Below are positions 26,001 to 38,000 of a DNA stretch of 64,000 nucleotides, piece by piece. The DNA lies in contig NC_091052.1 of assembly GCF_963966145.1 (NCBI RefSeq), positions 11,532,001 through 11,596,000 on the forward strand, in the 5' to 3' direction. The notes under the pieces are model-generated. The model was not told the origin of the DNA. It did not search any database and worked only from the letters and a program-made list of their open reading frames with translations. Origin of the DNA: Tenebrio molitor (lineage: Eukaryota; Arthropoda; Insecta; Coleoptera; Tenebrionidae). How positions within the stretch are numbered: position 1 is the stretch's first letter; each line of letters begins with the position of its first letter. Position numbers and translations under genes: made by a program.

Positions 26001-29000
26001 AATATGAAATTGCACAGATGAGATGGAAACATATTTTTTACTCGCAAACTCGGCGCGTAATAAATAGGTGCACTTTTATTTTGACACGTTTATCTTATGA
26101 ATGATTATTTTAAAGTATCTGGGATACGTTCCGGTACCGGAAAACTTCTATGCCACTTTGCATATGCGCGGAGATGATATTTTTTTTTATATCCGGAACA
26201 GACCTCCACATCCAATAACGGTAATAGCCAAAGTTGTGAACATTTAAAATCCCAGTGTGAAATTCTTGCCATTTGTCCCGGCAGAATGTAAAAATTAAGT
26301 TATCTAAACTACAATTACACTCTGGAGATGAAATTTGTGGCAACATTTAGCTTTAATTGCTAGGGTCGTGCACGGTCAGATAACACTCTTTTTATTTTTA
26401 TTTTACCCTCATTCTATGACTTGTTTATTTTTACACGCAAATAGCTATAATTAAATTGCTTTTAAAATATGCCCGACGCAAATTTAACTGTTTAGCAGAT
26501 AAAAACGCCCGCATTAGGTCCCATTAATTAACGGCGAAATATCGCGTTTCCAAAAATCTAGAAAACACCCTAGAACCACCCTCGAAATTAGGCCGAGGGA
26601 TGATTTACGGCGAATAAACTGCACAGTTTTTTCCAGTCATGTCGCATTTTCCGCTCGTTACAAGAAAATCATTTTTCGCCGTTTTATGAATTGTGCACTT
26701 CGCAAACGACTCTAAAAGTGAAAAATCTACTTTTCGATCTCACCCTCCGATTCAATCAAAGTTTGTTGTAGTAGCTTTAAGCTTTCAACAGAATCAAAGT
26801 TTTTATTTTCCCTTGTTCATTTTGTTTCTGCGTTAAAGAATCGCGTCCCACACAAACAATCTCGAAATCTTTACACCGCAAGTAATTTGGGGGGGAAAAT
26901 TGTCGAAAAGTTCGACGATAATGTTTTTCAAAAGGACCGTGTTAAATTCAAATACGTCGGCTTTTCATTTCGGCGACGACGTCGAATGAGGACGATAAGG
27001 ACTCGTCAAATAACACAATACGAACGAAAAACACTCAAATCAACGACTTTCGCGGTAAGTATATTATATTTATAAGGATCTTACAACTTGCAATCCAATT
27101 ACTGACTGTTCAGAGTTTCTTCAATTACTGAAATAATAACGACGGAACGTTCTACAAAGTAAAGCTTCTGAGAAAATCAATTATTAGAATTTTCTCCAGT
27201 AACGACTGTACCGAATGTTCAAAAAAGGAGAAACTGCTTTGTGCAAGTCGTTGGCTTCATAAGATCATTTTTAAGATCTGACTAAACTTCTCAAATTTTG
27301 AAACATTCAAATATCATTTTTTCTATAGCAGATGTTAAAATGTGCTTTTATCTATTCAAATCAAGGTCAAGTAGCATTTTAACCACCAGGGTGGATAAAG
27401 TGATACTTTAACAGCAAGGATAGATCCTAACAACGCTCATACTAACGATATTTTAAAACCTGACACGATTAGTAATGATTTAAAAAAATGTTTTAATAAT
27501 AAAATACAAATGCTATAAAAAAAATAGAATATTATACAAGACGATAAAATTTAATTATCTTCTCGACCGTAATTAGCAGTGTTAGGACAAAATAGTACCG
27601 GACAGTCGACCAGTACAACTTTGCGTAATCCCTCGCTCGCACATAAACACGATTCAGCTGGTTCGCCTATTATTTAAAGCGAACCAGCTGAATCGTATTT
27701 ATATGTGAGCGGAGTGTTACGCAAAGTCGTACTGGTCGACTTGTCCGGGAGTATTCTGTCCTAAGAATGGTAATTAGCGTCTTAACGCTAAAAAACGCTC
27801 TCGAAGATAAATACAATTTTATCATCTTGTATAATAAATAACTATTAGTCCTAATACAATGTAGTTATACAGATTTGAGGAGATTTAAGATGTTGCAGCC
27901 TTACTACAATCTTCAGCTCATCTTGTGGAATAAGGTAATCCAGCGTTATCTAGAAATACCGCTTCATAGTTTAGCTATTTCAAATTGTTGAGGTCTGGCG
28001 CAGCAGATGAAAGAGATATCGACATATCTCTCCCTAACTCCAACTCATAAATGATTTTTTGGGTTAATCTATTTTTTTTTTCGTTGAATCTACCAACGAA
28101 GAATTACTTTTCTCTAATTTTTGCTATTCCTGTTGTATCCTATCTCTTCAGAAATGAGTCTGTGACAATTTCTTCATTCCACTTTGCAGTAAAATATCTC
28201 ACTGCACAGAACAATTCTCCTATTTCTCCCTAATTTTTGTTAATAACTTTAATAAGGATTTGCACTTTTCTTGATTCTCTCTATGATAGCGAAGTGTGTA
28301 AGAGACGTTTTTAAAATTTCATTTCAGACGACAGAGATATCAACTAATTCTTTAATTTGTCCCGATGCGTTGATTTTTCATCAACGATTGTCCAATTTCC
28401 AGAAATAGTGTTTTACGGTTTCCTTCGTCTGTTTCATCATTACTGAGTTTATAAAACACAACGTAAGTGGCCAACAAATTTTATTTAGTTCGCCAGAAAT
28501 ACAGATTTTTTGAACCACCATTGAAAGAAGTACAAAATTGTTTTTTAATCAATATTATTACGTCTAAATTGGGTGTTTTTTAGACAGTTTAAAATAATAA
28601 ATAATAATAGTACCTACATTATATGACAAGGAAGTAACTCGACTCGACGAGGCCAATAATTACACGAGAGATGAAAAAGAATTTATACCACGTGGTATAC
28701 ATACAGTGTGTCCAGGAAAGTGTTGGCAAGTTTCCTAATTATTTCCACCAGATAGAACTATTAAGAGACAATATTTTTGATATATGGCAACATTACAAAA
28801 CATTGTCAGTGTCATTGTCAGTGTCAACAAAAATAATGAACACCTAGGCATTCTCAATTTTATGGTCCACCACCACTTCATTTAATAAACTGATTAATTT
28901 GTGCGTGAATTGTAATTGTTACTTTTTGAATGAGGTTATGTTGTACGCTGCGACATCCGTTTTTCAAAACAAAAGATTTCCATAGGTGATGCTACCAGAA

Positions 29001-32000
29001 CATTAAATGAACACTCGTTATAAGACGCCCTACGCATGCGCATACCACATTCGCTGCACTCGTGCCTGTAAACTTCTCACTTGTAAACAAAGACAGTAAC
29101 CGTCTGCTAGAAAATCGAAAAATCTATTAAGAAATCGGACAACAAAAATGAACGTATTTTTAATTTTTTCTAGTATTTCTCCACAAGTTCTGCAATTTGA
29201 AATTCGTTAATAAAAAATAACAACGTATCAAGTAAAACTAACAATCTTTTATATAAATCTTAGCAAAACAATTTCCTAACATCAGTAATACCTCAAGACA
29301 AGGCAGCTCCTTCAGAAGCCGTGTACCTTAACTCATTGCTTTATCACAAAATCTGAGCTTTGAGAACATTAGTTTCATGCAAAATGAGACCAGAATCTCT
29401 CGGATTAACTAACCTGTAGCAGCAGTGTTGTTGCAAGTAGAATTTTCGCTGTTCTGCAGGCGAGCTTGACCCAGTTATGTGAAAGTATCGCCCCGTATTT
29501 TAGTCATTTCTGGTCGAATTTAATTTCATTTTCAATACTCCCGAGTTATCTAGAGTGAATTCGGAATTATTTCGCGTCGTTCGTCCGGAATTCCCCCTTC
29601 GTGCCGGGTTGACCAGGTGGATCGATTTTTTCATCGCACATATTTTACCCCCTAATTAATAAAGTGAAATTTATACGTCCCCCGGCTGCATCGTCGCAGC
29701 CATCCTCGACGTCCGTCCATTCCCACTCGATATTTCCCGATTTGATTACAAGTTCATTTTTGTAACGGGCGTAATCCCGTACCGCGACGCACGAATACAT
29801 TATTTACGGTATATTGAAGAGGGCCTGCTTCTCTCTTCTTCCCCCGCTTTATCCGCGTTTACATTTAGGAGAACTCCGTGACTCGGAGTTATTCAGTGTC
29901 TAGGCCTCGAGCTCCGTTAGTTTTAATCAAAATGTTTGTCAATTCCGGTCCGCCTCTTGTCGGATGTAGATTTTATGTTTTCCGAGCGTTCTCCGGAAGT
30001 GGATGACTGCTCGGCCCACTATTGTTGCTGACGTTAATTACGCACGTCCCACACGACGCCGGGAGTAATTCTCTCCGAGGAACCGGGACCAGGAGTCCTA
30101 CTGACGTTGTAATTATGAGTGTTGATGTTTAACAAGCAACAACCAGCAATTCCGCGCTGGAATCGCTCTAATAATCGACTGTAACGACACCAGCGCTGAC
30201 CGAAACCGGAGACCAATTTAATGCGGAGCGGTGCAACGCAGATTGCACCCTTATGGGGACGCCGACACGGTCCGGAACCCAAAACGGTATTGCTGGTTGT
30301 CTACCCATCAGGAGCTAAACCCTCACCGCACGATAATATTGCGTTTGACCATAATGCATATTCATGATGACTGATGAGTGATCAAAATTGCGTTGTTGGT
30401 TGTCTACCCATCAGGAGCTAATCTATCGTCAAAGGAATAAAGAAGTTTTCGGCTTTGTCAATCGCCGAAGACGAACCGAAATTCAGAATCACAGTCGTGA
30501 TTTACTTTTCGTTGATCCTTTCGGTTTAAATATGCTTTTGTGTTTAATAGCGGCGCATCATCTCTATCTGACGTTTTCTAATAAGCCGCCGAGATATGGC
30601 ATAAAAGGTTTTAAACACAAACTTTAGTTGGCTTTAATGGGGCAATTTTAGCTTTCATTTGCCGCTTTTTGGTTTATCTTCTTAAAATATTTCCGTAATC
30701 TGAAACCGGGTCTAGTTTAAAGCTGAAATAATTAGGTGGTGCTCACAACTGAAAGTACTTTCGGCTTGTCTTGAAGCTAAAACGCTTACTCGATGTTTAC
30801 GAGTTGTTTTATTGCACCCACGTGTATTTTTCCGAGCGGTCAAGTAGCGAACATTTATTTTGCGAAAATTCCACCGCCCAATTTATTTCTGCAACATCAT
30901 TACGTCAAAACGGACACACTTTACATTCTTCGCCGTCAAGATCAGATCTTCTCTCTTGAATTAGCCTGTCTCAGTTGCTACATTCTGAGAATTTATGACC
31001 TTCCAGATAGCCTGGAATTCTTTTATAGGTAACATTATAATAAAATTCAATTTAAAAAATCCATGTGTCTGTAGTAAATAAGATAAAGTACTTTTGTCTG
31101 GCTCGTAAAAATAGCATCAGTTACGTGTTACCTAGAGCCAAACAATTATTTACGTCTAAAAGGAATAGAAGCCATACGTTCACGATCCGTGTAGCGCACT
31201 AGTTGTTTATAAATTCCTGATAATTAGGAAATTCTATTGGAGCACAGTTGGCACTTTCAGTTCTGGTACTCCTCGATCCTCTCAGTTGGTTCAACTGCAA
31301 TATACTAAAACAAACGGCGCGAGCTCTATCTCTTTGCTTACGTTCTGTTTAAACTTCTGCTGTAAATTTCGAGTACAATTAATTTTCGGCGCTTTGAAGG
31401 CACAGGTCGAGTGCATTACTCGTTTTATTCAACGTTTAGGGGAAATCTAATAAACATCCCGCTCATCCAATTACATCAACGATCATTTTCTATGCAAACT
31501 TTACTTGTACGAACATTACGACCTCATTGAACGCTAATTGTTTTCGCTAATGAGATTATAATACGACCTGTACGGTGTCGGTATTGGCAGAGTTCCCTCG
31601 CAGAATCCCCCAAATGGATTCAAATGACCGGAACATCGGGCGTCGAGCTGCACTTCGCCCCAATCCAAACAATAAAAATTATCGGGGAACTTGTTGATAA
31701 TCCTATTTAGAGCGCGCCAAAGTCTAGTGTTTTATGCACATTTATCTGAATGATTCTTGCAGATAAAGTGGATTTTTTCCGAGGGAACGGCGCTATTGTT
31801 GTCAATTCGCTGTCGTAAAGTGTGACACAAGATTTATTAGAAAACGGAGAAGGAAGATGCCGCTTGCGAAGCAGTTTCTATATACTTAAAGGGAGTAAAA
31901 TAAGGTGACACGGTGTGATAAAAGACTTGGTGAACATTGGGTAATAATGATAGTGAGGTAATTAATTGGATGTAAAAAGAGGAAAGGGGTAGTGAAATGC

Positions 32001-35000
32001 AAATTGGACGAGGGGGTTGGTAAAAATAAAAAAAAAAAATTGAGCGGTGAAGACAAAAAGTGTAATTTAATTTTTTCCGGGCAAAAAATTCTTGCTAAAA
32101 AATTGTTTGGTTAACATTTTTTGCGAATAAAAGTTTGATAGGTGAGGGTTTAGCAGTTGGTCGGGGGAAGTTTTTTTGAGAGTTGTAAAATGAAATGAGA
32201 CAGAGAAAACATTTTTGACTTAAATGGGTCGATGTGCGATTGTACGAAGTTAGTTACGCAGGGACATATTTTACCATGTATAAGCAGTAGACGTGGAGTT
32301 TCGGCCACATTCTTATGATTAAAACACTTTGAGAGATTTATGGCGTAGCCGTGGCGGCCGAAAAAGGTGTCGGGATTGAATTTCTGCCGGCGTAAAACAT
32401 AAAAATGTAGGCCGATATATAAAATGCTCAACTGGCCATATATGGACATATTTCACTCAGGAGGGTAAAAAAAAAGTGAAAGATATTTCAAGATTTCGTT
32501 CACATTTCCATACATTTATACATGTCCACGGGGCGCACGCAGAATTATTACTGTTCCACACTAAATCATATCGGATTAGGTCCGGCAGAGTGCGCTGCAT
32601 GAACTTTTCCTTTTATTTTATTGTACAATCGTACATGTAATGTCGTTCCGAACATGCACGGCCACCCGTTTAATGGTTTGTGTTTGAAATTAAGTGTTTG
32701 TACTCTTCAATTTTATTAGAGTTTTTGTTCGGGAAATTAGCCACTATATTTTTGTGTGCAGTAAAAACGTCGCGCCTAATAAAACCGGCACAATTGTTTT
32801 GCGGCCCTCTAAATGGCCAAAAAGAAAAAGGGACGCTTATGCCATTACGACGGCAGCGATTTTTAAATTTGTACACTCCAATTAGTTCGACGGCCGTGTA
32901 CTTTCGGTTAAATTAATACGGCAACGAAACCGCGCGAACAACGGACTAATCGAGATGTTCGAAAAATTTACACGAAATGTGGAGCTGATCGATCGACTCA
33001 CTAAATAATTAATGAGAGACAAGAATAATAATCACTCGGTGCACCCCAATCAGATATTAATCGGATTAATTGATTCAACAGTCGATTGAGCCAACTGGCA
33101 ATCACTTAAGTAAACCGTCAATAATTGATGGGTCAATGTGAACGAGCGATTGTTTCAAAAATTGACAAAGAGCGTGAAAAATTAAGGTGCTTTGGTAGGA
33201 TGTGTGTTTAGCTCCTGATGTGTATGCAACCAGCAATACAAATCAACCGTCCAATAAAAATCGTTTATTCCATTGTGTGTCGAAATCGAGTTTGGAGTGG
33301 CAAAATGGCCACAAAACAATGTTGCTATTGGTGGGATAAATTAAGTACAGAACTGTTTTAAAGTTTTATCGAAAAGTTCGCAAACCCAAACCAAATTCTC
33401 CAATGTAGTGTGTGCTAGTTTATGAAGATTTCTACAATCGGTCGAACACCTGAGAGTTAGAATTGTTTCAGAACTCTGAAAGCACGTTGTCTATTCAATT
33501 TGCCACGAAATTCGAATTTAAAATCGACAATGCCGAATGTTTTTATCAGAAAATAATACGATCCTCTCATGTATTGTCCCAGTGTCGATAATAATAATTG
33601 AAGAGCGCGGTGGTAGTTTCGGTGGCTCAAGTGTTATTGATTCGTTTGTTTGCAAATGGAATAATTTTGGTATGTCGGAGTTGATCTCCGGTCGGTCCTG
33701 AATTTTTCAAATTCCGTCCGCCCGTTCAGCTTAAGGTTAATTAGAATTATCTGGTGTTGATAGCGGGCCCTCGTGGACTGTTGCGGTCTGTGGGTCCTTC
33801 CAACCTAATTGCTCCTTGGCGAAGCTTGTATCTCGGCAGAGGCACCTCCGACGCTCCCCGTAAATCCCACATCGGCCCACTTACGACCATTATGTGCGTC
33901 GACAATTGCTGGGGGGTTTTTACACGGTCCGCTCGTATATCTTTCCAACAAATTAGGCCAATATACAATGTGCTGATCCCACGAGATGCCGCTTTAAACC
34001 CACAGAAGTTATAAACACATCAACGTGTCGTGACGAATTTAAATATGTATGCCCTCTCTACTCGTAAAACAAGACACCGGCAACGGAAACTTTTTTCGCG
34101 CAGAGGTAACACAATATTTGTTTTTGGAAGATAGGGAACGCTACTCAAAGCTATTCAAATTATAACTTTGTCGGTGTTTACATAACAAATACTAATTAGT
34201 TACATAGATACCATCCTCACGACTAATTTACAAACGTTAACGGCGTTTGATTATTGCATTTCGCACGAGAGAAAACTCGAACTGGAAATAATAATCAAAC
34301 ACGAGGAAAAGTTTTTAATTGGGAACAATACAACATCTCCGACATTACCAAATTATTGTTTCTGTACAATGTGTACGTAATGAAAACACGGATTTAATCT
34401 GGTAACCGACTGCTGGCAACATTGTAGTCAAAGGCTCGGTATTGTATTTACCCAGCAACTAATTCGTCTAATAGTTACATTGTAGACCCCTCAAATCACT
34501 TTAACTCCGCGGTGTAACACGATAATCGCAATCACAAACGAACACCGATCCCCTCTTCAGGTAAATAAACGATGCTAATATGATTGTCCCCGACAGCAAA
34601 GTCGTTTTTACCAATTACGGCAACTGATCGAACCCACTTCAGAAACAGTATTCCCGGCTCATAAATATGCTATGGTATCTCGAGTCTGCTTGGCGTTACC
34701 CTTAGATCGATAGATTTACACAAACAACATACTCCTAATGAAAGTATAAAACAACACGTTACACAGCTAATTTGAGTCGGTGGTTGTCTCGAGTTCTTTA
34801 AACGAGCAAATAAAATATAAATGAGGTAACAGCATGGAGATTTGAACGAACACGAACGGAGATGCAAAGCCGAGATTTTAAAGTTAGGTAACTGGGAACA
34901 CAGTAATGCACTCACGAAGCAAGCTCTCGTGATTCGACCATCACCTGCTGATATCCGATTACTTATTCACACAACCATTTTGCGTCCTTACTCCACCCAC

Positions 35001-38000
35001 ATAATAATATTTGCTCGAGAATGTGTAATCCGAAAAATACACGATTTCTCTGTCGCCTAGTTAAAAGTCTCGTGTTGTTGCCTTTCCGGGACAAAGAACC
35101 AAAGTGGCTAATCTTCCAGGATCATGACCCTCAAACTTTCCCCTCTTGCATCTTTTATCGCGACGAACAAACTCCATTTTATTGTGTGATTCCCTCTAAA
35201 TAAACAATCATTTAAGTGCTTCCAGACACTTATCCACCACCGGCACTGATCGCTGGCACTTTTGTACAGCACCACTCAAAATTCGCCCGAACGGAACCGG
35301 AGTCATCTCAGCATTAATAATCGCGCCTCGAGACTACGACAACAATGGAAATTGTTTAACCGCGAATTTCTAATCAGTTCGTCCAAACTTGGAAATAATC
35401 GATCGTGAAAATCGTATAAATAGAAGCAATAAATAATTTGCTCAGTTTGGAAAAGGAGGCAACTGTAAATACATTTAGACGTCTGATCCGTTTCCGCTTC
35501 ATCTCATATCATTCACACGTAGCTGTATTTTTTCGGCGTGTTTAGAATCCGAATCAGGTTGCGAATCCCTACGTCGCACACTCGGATGTAACGTAGTTGT
35601 TATTTTTTTTCGCCAAAATATGTAGGTCAGTCCCAGTTTTCGCAATAAAAAATCAAAATTGTATTGATTCGCGTTTCGAGCTCCTGGCGGTTAGACAACC
35701 AGAAATACCGGCGTTCGTTTCAAGGTTGTCAAGGTTTGTGTTGGTGAGAGTCGTATTTGTTGCAGTTCCCCCCGACATAATCAACGACGACACCAGCGGA
35801 GACCTGTCGGTGTCCGAGGGAGAGAACGCGACCCTCTGGTGCAGAGCGACCGGTCATCCAACACCCCGCATAGCGTGGAAACGCGAGGACGGACAGCCCA
35901 TCATGATAAGAAAGGGAGCAAGAGACATCCAAAGAGGTAAAAGACCGTGTTACACAAACATCACGCCTGTTCTGCTCCATTATAATGCAATAATTCTGGA
36001 TGTTTCACTATGTCATCGTTTTATCCAGTTCTAATTCGCCCCCTTCAATTTATTCCAACTGTGAACACACTCTCTCTTTCCCATTTCAGCTGTAACAAGC
36101 CCGAAAAGCTTCGGGCGCTCTCTCAATAATTACGCAAATGTAGGTTATGGCACTGCCACATTCAAACAATAGAACTGCGGCCTCAAATGAATTTATTTCT
36201 TTTATTAGTCCGCCGGGATGGGTTCATATGTTCAAGAACGCGGCCCGAGTGAAGACTCCAGGTACTTTTTAATAATCAACCCCGCGCAGTTCTCCTGGGG
36301 ACGCTTTGTTTTTATTAGATGCAACTACACGTTTGCTCATTGCTAGAGTAAACCGAGTGATTCGAAATTTTAGAAAAATTGCACTTTTCGCTCTTCACCA
36401 CGTCGCTGACAAAATCTACGAAACACGTTTGCTCTTTCATCGCCTCCACTTTTTGAGACGTGACTCCGATGTGAATCTCTTAGGCGACGTCCAAAAGCCG
36501 TTAACACACTCGACGAGCCACAAGCCGAGACCGTCGATATCTTTTCTATTTGCCGACTGTGAGAGGACCATAAGAAGGTGATAGTAATCGTCTGGATTAT
36601 TACCGCTGGCTCAACAATACTCTTCAGATAATCTCGGTTTTTACGTTTGAATCCTCCGGACGGACCGAAGCCAATTTACTCGGACCTCAGTTGTTAATGT
36701 ACATAATTTTCCCATATGGGCCTATCAAAGACCATCGTCATTTCAGCAGGAATTTTACTGTAACGATCAAATCCCCGACCCTCTGATACGTGTCGACCAC
36801 TCTTTTCACCGACTCCATTTTGACATTGTAAAGGATACAGGGGCCATTGTGGCAGGCAAATTAAAGTCTCGAAGTGGAGGAGTCGACCTATTTGACCGTC
36901 GTTTCACGACCAAACTACCTTCTTCCGGGATTTAATTGGGTTTGTGAATGGAAAATATGAGGGAAGGAAAAACCGGACCGGGGTGCACATAAATCAAACA
37001 GTTTGCATTTTCGTGGAGACAGAATCGACGACCGGGAGGAGTGGATTCTTGCACGAGAGCGACAGTTCACTAGAACCAGATGAGGAAAAATGTTTCGAGT
37101 GTCAAATTTGCACGGAAAATGAGTACGTCGCCGTCTGGGGGAATTTAGTGTCGGGACGGTTAATTAACTCGTGTTGGTCATTATGGGCGCTAATGAGGGC
37201 GACCAGAGTGACGTGAAAGCGCCGCTTAAACAATTAACGTCTCGACACGGTGGGAGTGAAAAATCTGGCCGAAATCCACACCGAATCGATGATTTGGGTG
37301 TTTTATCGCGAGCGCAAAATTCGAGTAGAATACGGAAAGTTGGTGTCACGTTCTGCGGAACAACGGCACTGGGGGTGTATTTGCAGCAATATAATAAATA
37401 ATAAAATATTAGTGGGATTAGCCGGGAGCAGTCGTTACCACCATCTGCGTCGGCGTCCCATCCAGGTAAATAAGGAGCAATAAACAGCAAAGTTGGGTGT
37501 AATGTTGGAATACACATAACACAGGAATAAATCAACCCAGTTTAATATTTATTCATAAGGGAGGTACAAGAATAATGAACAACTGTTAACTACTGTAAGC
37601 GGTTAATTAAATTTTACGCATTCGTGGAGTTTTATCTTGGCGATTTTGATTAACATAAAAAGCGTGTCGCTGTATTTTCTTTTTCTAACAACCTGTGGGG
37701 TTCCGCGACTTCGTCATGTTCACCTCTTATTTACCGTCTACACATTTCGTCTGTTTGCAAAAGTTATATTTATACCTCGTTAAAAGTTTTCATTTGATTT
37801 CGTAACTCGCTAGTCTCGGAGTTCCGCAGAGAAGAACTAGAATGCGGATGTGTTTTTTTTTCTTTTTTTTTGGGTAAACAGTTGCGAAAGCTAATGAATG
37901 CAAAACTTTTACTACGTAAGCAACTAACACAAATTTTAGTCGTAGAGACGCGACATTTTCGCTTTAAACAATAACAATATAGGAATACCCGAGTTCGTGC

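Larger units (their letters stand above)
11014..35765 (+). other. 24.7-kb intron of the DIP-like gene
   Basis: This intron lies between the Ig1 and Ig2 exons. It contains a hAT-type MITE (13625-13958), four clusters of the 15-bp box repeat (14.7-15.1, 17.0-17.6, 22.5-22.8, 24.3-25.3 kb), a mariner transposase fragment (17707), a TIR element (19857-20769), a fold-back MITE (27532-27834) and short dispersed repeats (30287-33240). The parts from about 15.3-16.9, 18-19.6, 29.4-32 and 33.2-35.6 kb are more GC-balanced and free of obvious repeats. I see no further exon in it. Confidence 0.85.

Noticed and set aside
25623..26015. 130-codon minus frame inside the large intron
   Set aside because: No conserved motif, start and stop contexts are unremarkable, and it lies in non-repetitive intron DNA where one such frame is expected by chance.
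30287..33240. Region between inverted 30-bp motifs as a 2.95-kb transposon
   Set aside because: No target duplication at the ends and no transposase-like frame inside; the interior looks like ordinary unique intron. Only the motif itself is reported.
37164..37535. 123-codon minus frame with overlapping plus frames
   Set aside because: Opposite-strand frames of similar length overlap it fully; no family resemblance.
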